Shown: positions 28,229 to 37,900 of the stretch, piece after piece | Numbering within the stretch: the stretch's first letter is position 1 | How the letters are laid out: every line of letters begins with the position of its first letter | Assembly: GCA_015062805.1 (NCBI GenBank) | Contig: SUTQ01000010.1 | Span: 1-64,000 of the forward strand | Source: Methanosphaera stadtmanae | Lineage (GTDB): Archaea; Methanobacteriota; Methanobacteria; Methanobacteriales; Methanobacteriaceae | Length of the DNA: 64,000 nt | Direction: 5' to 3' | The notes under the pieces: model-generated | The model's input: the letters and a program-made list of their open reading frames with translations, nothing else | Database searches by the model: none | Told to the model about the DNA's origin: nothing | Translations under genes and position numbers: made by a program

Positions 28229-28675
28229 ATGACATTTATTAAAAAGTATAATTATCAGAAATTTTCTATTGGTGATGTTCAATTAAATAACTTTCAAAAA
28301 AATAAATTTGATGTAATATTAAATCAGGAAGGATATATAAAGTTTTTTTCAGATAATACTTTAAATTATTTTATATTATATCATAATAAGTTAGTTGGAT
28401 TTTTTACACTTAAAATTAAAAAGAATTTAATTGAATTATCGTGTTTGTATATTTTTGAAGAATGTAGAAATAAATATGTTGCTACTTATGTTCTAAATGA
28501 CATAATTTTTACAGTTAGACATAATTTGCTTTATAATGTTGAGTATATAGTTGCAAATTCTTTTGTTGAGTCTAGTATGTTCTTTTTAAAAAATGGTTTT
28601 GATTTCTGTAAACTAAATAAAAAATTAGATTATAAAAAGAAAAATATTATCTTATTATATAAGCGTATTTGTTAA
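28229..28675 (+). CDS. GNAT-like acetyltransferase, small
   Basis: A protein of about 148 residues with the outline of a GNAT N-acetyltransferase: a strand pair (YFILYHNKLVGFFTLKI), LIELSCLYIFEECRNKYVATYVL as the acetyl-CoA strand and loop region, and VANSFVESSMFFLKNGFDF as the C-terminal arch. The acetyl-CoA loop lacks the usual Gly-x-Gly. The start is unsure: ATG 28229 has AAAGG too close; ATG 28154 would add 25 residues but lies before a GGAG. The gene shares its last bases with the U32 gene on the other strand (28672-28675). Confidence 0.5.
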   Translation: MTFIKKYNYQKFSIGDVQLNNFQKNKFDVILNQEGYIKFFSDNTLNYFILYHNKLVGFFTLKIKKNLIELSCLYIFEECRNKYVATYVLNDIIFTVRHNLLYNVEYIVANSFVESSMFFLKNGFDFCKLNKKLDYKKKNIILLYKRIC

Positions 28676-31221
28676 CTTCTTTTTCTTTTTCTTTTTCTCT
28701 GACTATTTAAATCTTCAAGTACTCTTTCATTTATATAATTTCCCTTATTTAATTTAGAATATGATATATTATCCACATTTTCAGAATATTTCTTATCAGG
28801 ATTAGTTTCACGTAATCTTTGGATGTATAATGAAATTATTTTTGATATATATGTTTCTTTAGTGAATCTTCCGTCAATTGTGATACTTTCAATTCCCATT
28901 TCTTTTAATTCATCTATTTCATCAATTAAACACAGCATATCATTATTAAAGAAATGACTTTGATTGTTATAATCAAAATATATTTTATATTTTGCTTTAT
29001 TGTCTTTGTCTTCAAGAACAACATATTCATCAGGTTCGATGTCTAAATCAAAGCCTTCATTAAGATTTGAAAAATTATCTTTAGAAACCATTATCTCTTG
29101 ATTTCCTTGAACAATTAATTCTAATTTGGTATCGTACTTTTTGGAATTTTTAACTAGTTCCTTAATTTCATCACGAGATAATTCACTAGATATTGTTGCT
29201 GATTTAAAGTTATTTTTATCTAACATAGCAACACTGTATTCATTCCAAATATTCAGATTATGAGCACCGTAGATATCATTATTTGGAAATGTTCTAGTTA
29301 ACGATGGTGAATCACCCATTATAGAAACTTTGATATCGTCTTTTAGAAGATTCTCATTAATTTCAGTAATCTTATTTAAATCTTCATCTGAAGTAAAGGC
29401 AGAGAGTACCCAAACTAATTCTTTATCAATTGCGATATTGTAAGCTTTTCTTATTAATTCTTCAATATTGTTGAAATAATCTTCTTTGTTATTGTATAAA
29501 TATGAGGCATCGAAATAAATTTTATCAATTGGGTTTCTATTTGCAATAGTTAATAAATCTAAGTTATCTACATATACATTAAGTGAAACATAATCCGATT
29601 TTTCAACATTGAGTTTAGTATTTTTACAATCTTTTACATATTTTTTAATGTTTTTACGAATACTACCTGCTTCATTAGGGTTAGGTACATAATACTCCAA
29701 GAGTTTTTCAGAAGCTATGTCTAATACTTTTCTTCTGATATTATTTATCTTACCAATTGGCATGAACACATTGTCAGGTAAATTAGTGACTTTTACATTA
29801 TCAACAATAAATGGAGTGTTTCCACTTTTCTTCATTTGATTAATAATAGTTTCTTCATCGAGAGGTTTATTGATGGCTTCATCAAATTTACGTTCAGATT
29901 TATATCCAAAACTAATTATATCATCATTTATTTTGAAACTAACATTAACCGTCATGCTACGTTTTTTATTTGGGGTAATATCCATAGATAAAGGGATATG
30001 TGGTTTTATAATTTCTTGTTGGAACTGTTTTTGTTTGTCATGTAACCTTTTTGAAAAACTGATATAAACTTCGGAACCTACTCGAATATCTCGTGTTGTT
30101 TGGATATGGATGAAATCTTTTGTTTGTTCAACAATTTTATCTAAATATATTCCTCTAATATGATTATTATGTTTAAAACCGATCCCATCCCCTTTTTCTA
30201 AAGTAGGATGATTTTTATTTTCAAACTTTATAACAACATCTTCTCCATCTATTGATATTATTTTTCCCAGGTATAATCCTTGATGGAAAGAACTTTCTCT
30301 CCCCATTACTTCTCCAGGACCATCATTTAAAATATATCCGTTGGTATAATATCTATTGAAAATTAAATTAAGATCTTCCTCTAACTGTCTGATTATTTCC
30401 TCATTATTTTCATCATTCATATGGTCTATCATAGTTCTATATGCATTTACAACAGTAGCTACATAATCCTCTGATTTTAGCCTTCCTTCAATTTTTAATG
30501 AAATTATACCAGCATCGGAGATTGCTTTAACATTTTTATATGTTGCTAAATCATGAGTTGAAATTAAACAACCATGACTAATGCTATGGTTGTGGTATCT
30601 TAATTTATACATGGATCTACATGGCTGTGCACAAGCACCCCTATTTGCGCTTCTTCCTGAAATAAATGATGACATATAACAATCTCCAGAAATACAATAA
30701 CAAAGAGAACCATGACCAAATATTTCTAAATCCATTTTAATATTTTCTTCTTCTAAACGTGTAGATATTTTCTTAATTTCATCTATACTCATTTCACGGG
30801 GAAGAATCACTCTTTTTATTCCTTCATCATGAGCCCATAAAACACTATTGTAATCACGTAAAGTCATTTGTGTGGATGAATGTACCTCCATTTCAGGAAT
30901 AAATTTATTTATAAGGTAAATTAAACCAATATCTTGAACGATTACTGCATCTACGCCAGTTCTATATAAATATTGAACATATTTGAGAACTTCAAGAATT
31001 TCGTTACTATTAAATAGTGTATTAACTGTTACATGAACTGAAGCCCCATTCAAATGAGCGTAATTCACTGCTTGTTCAATCTCTTCTGATGTAAAATTTT
31101 GGGCAAATGCCCTTGCACCATATCTTTGACCTGCTATATATACAGCATCAGCTCCTGCATTTACAGCTACAACTAAAATTTCATAAGAACCTGCCGGTGC
31201 TAATAACTCTGTTAAAACCAT
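28672..31221 (-). CDS. Peptidase U32 family protein (RlhA/YhbU-like)
   Basis: An 849-residue protein of the U32 family, named as peptidases but including RlhA, a 23S rRNA hydroxylase. The N-terminal domain opens LTELLAPAGSYEILVVAVNAGADAV and carries the signature EIFGHGSLCYCISGDCYMSS, then ANRGACAQPCR; these cysteines can hold an iron-sulfur cluster in RlhA. The middle and C-terminal parts resemble the extended form with a DUF3656-type domain, ending RLRETNPDKKYS. The last residues are a run of alternating Arg and Lys (RKRKRKRS), fitting contact with RNA. AGGAG precedes the ATG. Confidence 0.88.
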   Translation of the reverse strand: MVLTELLAPAGSYEILVVAVNAGADAVYIAGQRYGARAFAQNFTSEEIEQAVNYAHLNGASVHVTVNTLFNSNEILEVLKYVQYLYRTGVDAVIVQDIGLIYLINKFIPEMEVHSSTQMTLRDYNSVLWAHDEGIKRVILPREMSIDEIKKISTRLEEENIKMDLEIFGHGSLCYCISGDCYMSSFISGRSANRGACAQPCRSMYKLRYHNHSISHGCLISTHDLATYKNVKAISDAGIISLKIEGRLKSEDYVATVVNAYRTMIDHMNDENNEEIIRQLEEDLNLIFNRYYTNGYILNDGPGEVMGRESSFHQGLYLGKIISIDGEDVVIKFENKNHPTLEKGDGIGFKHNNHIRGIYLDKIVEQTKDFIHIQTTRDIRVGSEVYISFSKRLHDKQKQFQQEIIKPHIPLSMDITPNKKRSMTVNVSFKINDDIISFGYKSERKFDEAINKPLDEETIINQMKKSGNTPFIVDNVKVTNLPDNVFMPIGKINNIRRKVLDIASEKLLEYYVPNPNEAGSIRKNIKKYVKDCKNTKLNVEKSDYVSLNVYVDNLDLLTIANRNPIDKIYFDASYLYNNKEDYFNNIEELIRKAYNIAIDKELVWVLSAFTSDEDLNKITEINENLLKDDIKVSIMGDSPSLTRTFPNNDIYGAHNLNIWNEYSVAMLDKNNFKSATISSELSRDEIKELVKNSKKYDTKLELIVQGNQEIMVSKDNFSNLNEGFDLDIEPDEYVVLEDKDNKAKYKIYFDYNNQSHFFNNDMLCLIDEIDELKEMGIESITIDGRFTKETYISKIISLYIQRLRETNPDKKYSENVDNISYSKLNKGNYINERVLEDLNSQRKRKRKRS

Positions 31222-31344
31222 ATTTAAACTCCTGGTAAAAATTTCATAAAATCAGTTAATATTATTTATAAATCTTCAAATACAAATATTTTAGTAATTA
31301 AGATTTTTTCTAAATTATAATAATAAATCATTTGTGTGTTAACT

Positions 31345-32103
31345 ATGATAGAACCTCATTTAAGTGTTATTCAGACAAATTTAGGTTTAGTCGTAAACCT
31401 AATTTTAGCAATAATCATACCATTAATAATATTAAAAATAATTAATCATGCTGTTAATAGATTTATGGATAAAAATACAATTACATCAAGTTCTTTAATT
31501 ACATTAAATAAACTTCTCCGTTACATTGTCGTGATTATAATATTTTTATCAATTCTCGAAGTATTAGGTATTGAATTACATTCATTAATTGTTAGTGTGG
31601 GATTAGTTAGTTTGGCAGTAACTTTAGCTGCAAAAGATACTTTATCCAATGTAATATCTGGTTTGATAATTATATTGGAAAAAAGATTTGTAATCGGCGA
31701 TATGATAGAAATTGATGGTCATAAAGGTCAAGTTAAAAAAATAGGTTTTAAATCAGTCGAATTATTATATAAAAAAACATATACGGTAGTACCTAATGTT
31801 CTTTTCACAACAAAACCATTTGTAAACCATACTAGAAATGGATATTATGCAATATTTTTTGATGTTAGAATATTGAATAAATATGATTTGGATGAGAAAA
31901 TTTCGCAATTAGAAAAAGTTTTAGATAGTTCAGCATTAATTTTGAAAGATCCTAAATATTTAATAAAAATTAAAAATATTACTACAACCGGTGTAGATGT
32001 AACTGTTAAAGTTTATATAGATGATCCTGCAAACGACAACAAAGTCATAGCAGAGTTAATTAAAAAAATTAAAAGAGAAGTTATTTTGGAGGATATAAGT
32101 TAA
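31345..32103 (+). CDS. MscS-family mechanosensitive channel
   Basis: A 252-residue small-conductance channel protein. Hydrophobic helices lie at about residues 12-30, 56-75 and 80-98. The pore helix and start of the beta domain read SLAVTLAAKDTLSNVISGLIII, the family core, followed by FVIGDMIEIDGHKGQVKKIGF and VVPNVLF. No ribosome site precedes ATG 31345. A TATA-like AAATTATAATAA lies about 25-35 bases before it, so the mRNA may be leaderless. A GTG at 31336 is an alternative start. Confidence 0.9.
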   Translation: MIEPHLSVIQTNLGLVVNLILAIIIPLIILKIINHAVNRFMDKNTITSSSLITLNKLLRYIVVIIIFLSILEVLGIELHSLIVSVGLVSLAVTLAAKDTLSNVISGLIIILEKRFVIGDMIEIDGHKGQVKKIGFKSVELLYKKTYTVVPNVLFTTKPFVNHTRNGYYAIFFDVRILNKYDLDEKISQLEKVLDSSALILKDPKYLIKIKNITTTGVDVTVKVYIDDPANDNKVIAELIKKIKREVILEDIS

Positions 32104-32109
32104 AATAAT

Positions 32110-32412
32110 TTATTGGGAAGGTTTAATTATTTTATCCGCATTATAAAGTTGGATGTCTAATTCACTTTCTAAAAGGTCTTTAATGGATTCTCCAAATTCT
32201 ATAAATACTTCTTTTTCCATATGTTTATCGAGACCTTTTTGACATTTCCATTTTTCTACAAACATTAATGTGTTATCTTCAACATTTTTGTATAAATTGT
32301 AACTGATGTTTCCTTTGTGTTCACGAGATTCTTTAAGTAAATTCTGAGCTTTTTCTACAATTTCTTCTAATTTGCCTTCTTTTGGTTTTAATGTTGCATT
32401 AACAATAATCAT
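32110..32412 (-). CDS. Antibiotic biosynthesis monooxygenase (ABM) domain protein
   Basis: A 100-residue protein with the dimeric ferredoxin-like ABM fold: IIVNATLKPKEGKLEEIVEKA at the start, GNISYNLYKNVEDNTLMFVEKW in the middle, and DKHMEKEVFIEF. Members include quinol monooxygenase YgiN and haem-degrading enzymes; the activity here is open. ATG 32412 is chosen for GGAGATG upstream; an in-frame TTG/ATG farther up (32448) lacks this. It converges on mscS with a six-base gap. Confidence 0.85.
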   Translation of the reverse strand: MIIVNATLKPKEGKLEEIVEKAQNLLKESREHKGNISYNLYKNVEDNTLMFVEKWKCQKGLDKHMEKEVFIEFGESIKDLLESELDIQLYNADKIIKPSQ

Positions 32413-32503
32413 TATAACATCTCCGTTAGTAATAATATAAATAAGCATTTATTTATATTTTTTTAAAAAAAATAAAAGGAATTTTTAAATACTTAAAAAA
32501 GTA

Positions 32504-35320
32504 TTAAAAACTATTTTTTAAGGATATAGTCAAAGAATTTTCAAGGAAATTCCCATAACCATAATAAGATATTGTTACATTATTTAAATTATATAAATTA
32601 CTTGTATCATATGTTACAACAAGATTATCATCGGTGATATTTATTTTTTGTGATAAGCTTTTTCCATTGATTTTCAGAGAAACATATCCTTTTTCATAAG
32701 TATCATTTTCTATTCCTTCAATTTTTGCGTAAATGGTTATTTCATTGTTTTTTAGTTCATATGAAATATTTAATTTTATTTCTTTTTTCGTTAAATGTAT
32801 CTGGGTAAAATTTCTATTGGTTTTGTATTTATTGTTTCCCAAATAAATTAACATGATTTCCGATTCATTTGATTGATTTTTCTTATCAATTCTGAAATTT
32901 GTTATATTTAATATACCCTTATCAAATTTAAATGTTTTAATACTAATGCCATTAATTTTCAATGTTGCTGTTCCATTATTTATTATAGAATTTCTTTCGT
33001 CATAAAAAATTCCGGTTATATTAATATAATTGTCGGAATAGTTGTAATTTATTTTACTGTAAGTATCTAATTTGGATAGATACAATTTTGATGAATTTGA
33101 AAATGAATTATCCAGATGACTATCATTACAAATCAATTCAAGAACATAACCTTTGTTAAGTAAATTGTCACTAATTTTATAGTCTTTAATAGTAATAGTA
33201 TTGTCTTTAAATGTGACATTCGCATCAACTTCTTTATATTGAAATTTAAATGTGATGTTATCCATGGATTTTTTATTATAATTGTGAACATTTGCACTAA
33301 TATTTACTACATCACCAATATAACTAGTCACATCGTTTAATTCAATGAAAGGGGAGATAAAAGTTATATTCTTTTCAAATGTAGTATAATTTTCTTTTTT
33401 AATATCAAGGATATTAAATAAAAGATTCAAACTTTGGAATTTGTTTGGTGTACAATTTATAGAAATACTTATTGTTTCATTTACATTCAAGTGAGGTATA
33501 TCGCAAATATTCTCTTCATTAATGTAATGGGTTGAGTTAATTAAAGTTAGTTCGTCAGGTATTAAATGTTGTAATTGAATATTTTCTATAGGATATAATC
33601 CACTATTTTGTAAAATTACATCATAAGATATCATGTCACCATAAACAAAATTGTCTGTTAAATTTTTGATTCCTATTTCATATTCTCCATAATAATCTGA
33701 AACAGTTAATTCTTGGTAATTATTTCTAAAATGATTTTCACCATTATATAAAAAAGTTAATGTTAGATTATCATTATTGTCAAAATATGATTCTAATCTA
33801 AATTCAGTTCCATTACATATGTAAGTACTCAATAAATTATCTCCTTGAAATATGTTAAAATAGCCAAGATTTACACTAGTGTTGTAAATTTCATCAGTTT
33901 CTATTGTTCCATTAATCATTATTATATTGTTAATGTTAGAATAGTTGATATTCAAGATAGTGTTTAAATTATTACCGAAATATTTATTGTTTGAAACTAT
34001 AATAAACGTATCCAGACTTCCTTTAAATAAATTTAAAGAAGTATTATTTATAAAATTTGAGTTATAAATATAAGTTTTTCCATAATAATCTTCAATAATC
34101 CCGTAATTATTTATAGATGTATTATTATGGAATATTGTGTTATTAATCACAGTATTTGAATCAAAATCATTGACTACTCCATAATAATTGAGAGAATTAT
34201 TAGAAATTATGGATTTGTTAATTTGAAGATTCGGTTTTGAGTTATTTTTTACTAAATTAGATATTAATGATTCAATAACCTGATTATTATTGATTGTAGT
34301 ATTGTATATTTCTGAGTTACGGTTATTTTCAATTATTTTTGTTGCATTATTATCGTATATGTTTGAATTATTTATAAAGAGGTTATAATCATTTGAAATA
34401 ATGACTTTTTCAATTTCATTTTGGTATATGCTTAGGTTATTTATTTTTAAATTCTGATTATTATTCAAAATATTTGATGTTTTTTCATTGAATATAAGGG
34501 TATTGGTAATCGATAAGTTTGAATTTTGATTAACAATTGTTGATCCACTTAATGAAGTATTGTTTTTAAATATTGAATTAATAATGTTCACAGTAGTTGA
34601 ACCGAAAGTATGGAAAGTAGACTCTTTATTTGCAACATTATTTTCGAAAATACAATTTTCAATATTTATATAAGTGTCATTATTTAAATTTCCAGTTGTA
34701 TAGATACTGCTTCCTGATTTGAAAGCATAATTATTTTTAAACGATGAGTTTGTAATATTCATTGAACCTTCATTAAATATTGCACCACCACCAAATAAAT
34801 CTTCATAAGTGGACGTGTTATTTTCAAAAGTACAATTGTTTACTATTAATGTTCCAGTATTTGATAAAGCTCCACCAATATCAAAATTCATATTTCTTAT
34901 AGTCAGGTTATTTAATAGTAGTGTGATGTTTTTATCAACCACTGCAAATCTTAGTCTGTTGTTTCCATCTATAATTGAATTATTTCCATTAATTACAATA
35001 GTTTTTTCGAATTGGTTGTTAGATTGAGTTGTTAATGTATTTTTCAAACTATATGTTCTTGTTTCAAGATTTATTTCATTATACTTCTTTTCTGAACGGG
35101 TAACATTAGAAAATGCACTTTTTAGACTGTTATCTGTATTCGCATATTGTATGTAACTATCTTCATTATTCTCATTTGAATTAATTTGAATTTCATTATT
35201 GTTATTTATTATTTCTGGAACATTGTTTTGTTCAACAGGATCAATTGCATAAATATTGTTACTAAGTACTAAAATACTTAATAAGAACATTAAGAATATT
35301 ATTTTCTTATAAATTTTCAT
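32504..35320 (-). CDS. Adhesin-like surface protein with right-handed beta-helix
   Basis: A 938-residue secreted protein. The N-terminus has a signal peptide of about 25 residues with a KIYKK start and cleavage near NNIYA. From about residue 100 to 470 there are repeats of short N-rich turns (pattern like NSIFKNNTSL, FENNVANKES), typical of a pectate-lyase-like beta-helix in methanogen adhesin-like proteins. About residues 540-640 resemble a DUF11/CARDB-type Ig module (YEIGIKNLTDNFVYGDMISY), followed by further Ig-like strands to the end. No C-terminal anchor helix is seen. It probably mediates contact with other cells or host. Confidence 0.85.
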   Translation of the reverse strand: MKIYKKIIFLMFLLSILVLSNNIYAIDPVEQNNVPEIINNNNEIQINSNENNEDSYIQYANTDNSLKSAFSNVTRSEKKYNEINLETRTYSLKNTLTTQSNNQFEKTIVINGNNSIIDGNNRLRFAVVDKNITLLLNNLTIRNMNFDIGGALSNTGTLIVNNCTFENNTSTYEDLFGGGAIFNEGSMNITNSSFKNNYAFKSGSSIYTTGNLNNDTYINIENCIFENNVANKESTFHTFGSTTVNIINSIFKNNTSLSGSTIVNQNSNLSITNTLIFNEKTSNILNNNQNLKINNLSIYQNEIEKVIISNDYNLFINNSNIYDNNATKIIENNRNSEIYNTTINNNQVIESLISNLVKNNSKPNLQINKSIISNNSLNYYGVVNDFDSNTVINNTIFHNNTSINNYGIIEDYYGKTYIYNSNFINNTSLNLFKGSLDTFIIVSNNKYFGNNLNTILNINYSNINNIIMINGTIETDEIYNTSVNLGYFNIFQGDNLLSTYICNGTEFRLESYFDNNDNLTLTFLYNGENHFRNNYQELTVSDYYGEYEIGIKNLTDNFVYGDMISYDVILQNSGLYPIENIQLQHLIPDELTLINSTHYINEENICDIPHLNVNETISISINCTPNKFQSLNLLFNILDIKKENYTTFEKNITFISPFIELNDVTSYIGDVVNISANVHNYNKKSMDNITFKFQYKEVDANVTFKDNTITIKDYKISDNLLNKGYVLELICNDSHLDNSFSNSSKLYLSKLDTYSKINYNYSDNYINITGIFYDERNSIINNGTATLKINGISIKTFKFDKGILNITNFRIDKKNQSNESEIMLIYLGNNKYKTNRNFTQIHLTKKEIKLNISYELKNNEITIYAKIEGIENDTYEKGYVSLKINGKSLSQKINITDDNLVVTYDTSNLYNLNNVTISYYGYGNFLENSLTISLKNSF

Positions 35321-35537
35321 TTCTTTGTTTTAAAACTCCTATACATTTTATAATAATAAAGTAGTCATAATAAACAATGACTATTATTATTAGTATTTAT
35401 TATACTATTTATATTTTTTAATATTTTTTTAATGTTTTTTATAAATTTGTTTATACTATATGAAAACTATTTATTTTATTCTATGTATATATAATAAATG
35501 AATATAGGATATATATACATAATATAAGTGATTAATC
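35321..35537. promoter_or_regulatory. Divergent promoter region between adhesin and RHH/coiled-coil gene
   Basis: A 217-base A+T-rich gap with TATA-like words on both strands, including ATATATAATAAATG and GGATATATATAC just before the plus-strand gene. No inverted repeat long enough to name was found. Confidence 0.4.
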
Positions 35538-35882
35538 ATGACTGAATTTGATAAATGTACTTGTGTTAAAGTTAATAAGGAAAAAATGGATTTAATTAAG
35601 GCTAAAGGTTTAAATTTACAGGATTTATTGGATAAAGCGATGGATGAAGAATTAGAACTTTCAAAGCTATCTAATGTTCAACAAAAGATAGATGATTTAA
35701 CTTTAAAAATTGAAAAACTTAAAAATGAAAGGGACGAGTCAATTAGGGATTGTGAGAAAAAGATTGAAATATTAATGAAAAATCTCTATGAATCAAAAGA
35801 TAAAGAAGAGGCTTATTACAATAAGCATATTCGTTTTTTAGAATTAGAATTAGAATACTTACAGAAACATTATGTGGAGTAA
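35538..35882 (+). CDS. Small ribbon-helix-helix-like protein with coiled coil
   Basis: A 114-residue protein of two parts. Residues about 6-38 (CTCVKVNKEKMDLIKAKG, then LNLQDLLDKAMDEELEL) look like a strand-helix-helix DNA-binding unit of the CopG/CcdA kind. Residues 42-112 are a strongly charged heptad coiled coil (QQKIDDLTLKIEKLKNERDE and onward). There is no transmembrane segment. The aldo/keto reductase gene follows 33 bases later on the same strand, so they may share a transcript. The function is unknown; DNA binding is inferred from shape only. Confidence 0.6.
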   Translation: MTEFDKCTCVKVNKEKMDLIKAKGLNLQDLLDKAMDEELELSKLSNVQQKIDDLTLKIEKLKNERDESIRDCEKKIEILMKNLYESKDKEEAYYNKHIRFLELELEYLQKHYVE

Positions 35883-35915
35883 TTTTTTTATAAATTATTG
35901 AAGGAATGGTTAAAA

Positions 35916-37058
35916 ATGAAAAAGATGGGTTTTGGAATGATGAGATTACCTTTGTTAGATAAGGATGATTTAAAAAGTGTTGATCAAGAACAAGTTAATA
36001 AAATGGCAGATAAATTCATGGAAGCTGGATTTACATACTTTGATACTGCATATCCTTATCATGACGGTGTAAGTGAGGTAGCATTACGTAAAGCAGTAGT
36101 TGAAAGATATCCTAGAGATTCTTTCCAAATAGCCGATAAATTACCTCTTTTTTTAATTACAAAAGAGGAACAATTAGAACCAATTTTTTCGGAACAACTA
36201 GAACGTTGTGGAGTAGAATATTTTGACTATTATTTATTACATAATGCGAGTGGTTTTTCTGAAGCAGGATTCATTGGAGTCAATTCTTTTGAATTTGCTT
36301 TAAAAAAGAAAAAAGAAGGAAAAATTAAACATTTAGGATTATCAAGTCATGCAAATGCAGAATATATAGAAAACATTTTAAAGAATCATCCTGAAATGGA
36401 ATTTATACAATTGCAAATTAATTATCTTGATTGGGAAAATGATGCAATAGAATCAAAAAAATGTTATGAAGTAGCAAAAAAATATGGGTTGCCTGTAATT
36501 GTTATGGAGCCACTTAAAGGTGGATTTTTGGTTAATGTTCCAGAAGAAGCTGAAAAAATAATGAAAGATTTTAATGGGGAAGAACCTATATCTTGGGCAT
36601 TAAGGTATGTTTCAAGTTTAGATGATGTTTTCATGGTTTTAAATGGTGTAAGTAGTTTAGAACAAATGGAACAAAACATTCAGATAATGGATAATTTTGA
36701 AGAAATAACTGATGAAGAAAAAGATATAATATCTAAAGTAATTGGTATTATTAACAGTAATATAACAGTTCATTGTACAAAATGTAACTATTGTTTAAGT
36801 TCTTGTCCAAAGAAAATTAATATTCCAAAATTATTTGAATGGTATAATAATCAAAAAATAGAAAATATAGAAGGATTTACAGCTGTGGGAAATGCATATG
36901 TTAATTATTCAAAAATTGGGGACAATACAATTGCTTCAGATTGTATATCCTGCGGTTTGTGTGTAAAAGAATGTCCACAGCATATTGATATTCCAGAAAT
37001 TATGAAAGATGTTAAAGAAACTTTTGAAATACCATTATATGGTTTTACAAAAGAATAA
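35916..37058 (+). CDS. Aldo/keto reductase with C-terminal ferredoxin domain
   Basis: A 380-residue protein joining an aldo/keto reductase barrel to a two-cluster ferredoxin domain. The barrel shows FGMMRLPL, FDTAYPYHDG (catalytic Asp and Tyr), KLPLF at the catalytic lysine position, and YLLHN. The tail has CTKCNYCLSSCP and CISCGLCVKECP, each binding a [4Fe-4S] cluster. Such fusions occur in anaerobes and probably take electrons from ferredoxin rather than NADPH. ATG 35916 follows AAGGA; an upstream TTG at 35898 would overlap that ribosome site. Confidence 0.88.
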   Translation: MKKMGFGMMRLPLLDKDDLKSVDQEQVNKMADKFMEAGFTYFDTAYPYHDGVSEVALRKAVVERYPRDSFQIADKLPLFLITKEEQLEPIFSEQLERCGVEYFDYYLLHNASGFSEAGFIGVNSFEFALKKKKEGKIKHLGLSSHANAEYIENILKNHPEMEFIQLQINYLDWENDAIESKKCYEVAKKYGLPVIVMEPLKGGFLVNVPEEAEKIMKDFNGEEPISWALRYVSSLDDVFMVLNGVSSLEQMEQNIQIMDNFEEITDEEKDIISKVIGIINSNITVHCTKCNYCLSSCPKKINIPKLFEWYNNQKIENIEGFTAVGNAYVNYSKIGDNTIASDCISCGLCVKECPQHIDIPEIMKDVKETFEIPLYGFTKE

Positions 37059-37071
37059 TCTTTCATATTTT

Positions 37072-37857
37072 TTAAATTTTAAAGAATTTTTTAGTATTTT
37101 CAGTAACTATTTTTCCTAATTCTTCAAAATCCATATTTTTTTCTTTAGCTATTCTTTTTAAAATATGAGGTAAATATTTTGGATCATTTCTGTTCTTTTT
37201 AGGTTTAGGATTTAGATCTCTAGGTAATAAAAAAGGGCCATCAGTTTCTATCATTAGTTTTTCCGGAGGGATGATTTTTATTGCTTTTAATAAATCATCA
37301 TTTCTACGTTCATCACAAATCCATCCGGTTACACCAATATAACACCCTAAATCCAAATAATCTTCTGCTTCATATTTTGTTCCAGTAAAACAATGAACTA
37401 CAGATTTTGAAGCTATTTGTTTATGTTTTTTCATGATTTTTCTAAAATCATCATAAGACTCCCTATCATGTAGGAATAAGGGCATGTCTAATTCTTCAGC
37501 TAATTCTATCTGTTTTTCAAACCATTTTCTCTGCACAGGTTGTGGTGAAAAGTTTCTATTATAATCCAATCCACATTCGCCTATCGCTACTACACAATCT
37601 TCTTTAGCTAATGTTCGTAGGGTTTCTATTGTATTGTTATCACATGTTTTTGCATCATGGGGATGTACACCACAAGTAGCATAAACTATATCATTATGTG
37701 TACTGGCAAATTCTACAGCTGTTTTACTTGACGTAATACTACTACCAGTAATTATAGCTTTGGATACACCTACTTTTTTTGCTTCTTCCATTACATTAGT
37801 TCTATCTTTATTGTAAGATTTATGCATCAAATTTAAGCCTATATCTATTAATTCCAT
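37072..37857 (-). CDS. tatD: TatD-family hydrolase, E. coli TatD type
   Basis: A 261-residue metal-dependent nuclease of the TatD family. It opens IDIGLNLMHKSYNKDRTNV, which lacks the usual H-x-H and matches the true TatD of enteric bacteria (IGVNLTSSQFAKDRDD). Further matches are GVHPHDAKT, AIGECGLDYNRNF, HCFTG, ITGWICDERR-like VTGWICDERR and LLPRDLNPKP. Remaining metal ligands (Glu, His, His, Asp) are in place. The closeness to a bacterial subfamily suggests horizontal gain. AAGGA precedes the ATG. It lies 43 bases downstream of spoIIM on the same strand. Confidence 0.9.
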   Translation of the reverse strand: MELIDIGLNLMHKSYNKDRTNVMEEAKKVGVSKAIITGSSITSSKTAVEFASTHNDIVYATCGVHPHDAKTCDNNTIETLRTLAKEDCVVAIGECGLDYNRNFSPQPVQRKWFEKQIELAEELDMPLFLHDRESYDDFRKIMKKHKQIASKSVVHCFTGTKYEAEDYLDLGCYIGVTGWICDERRNDDLLKAIKIIPPEKLMIETDGPFLLPRDLNPKPKKNRNDPKYLPHILKRIAKEKNMDFEELGKIVTENTKKFFKI

Positions 37858-37900
37858 ACTATTTGTTCCTTTTATTTAATAATGTGTTCTGTTTTAAAAA

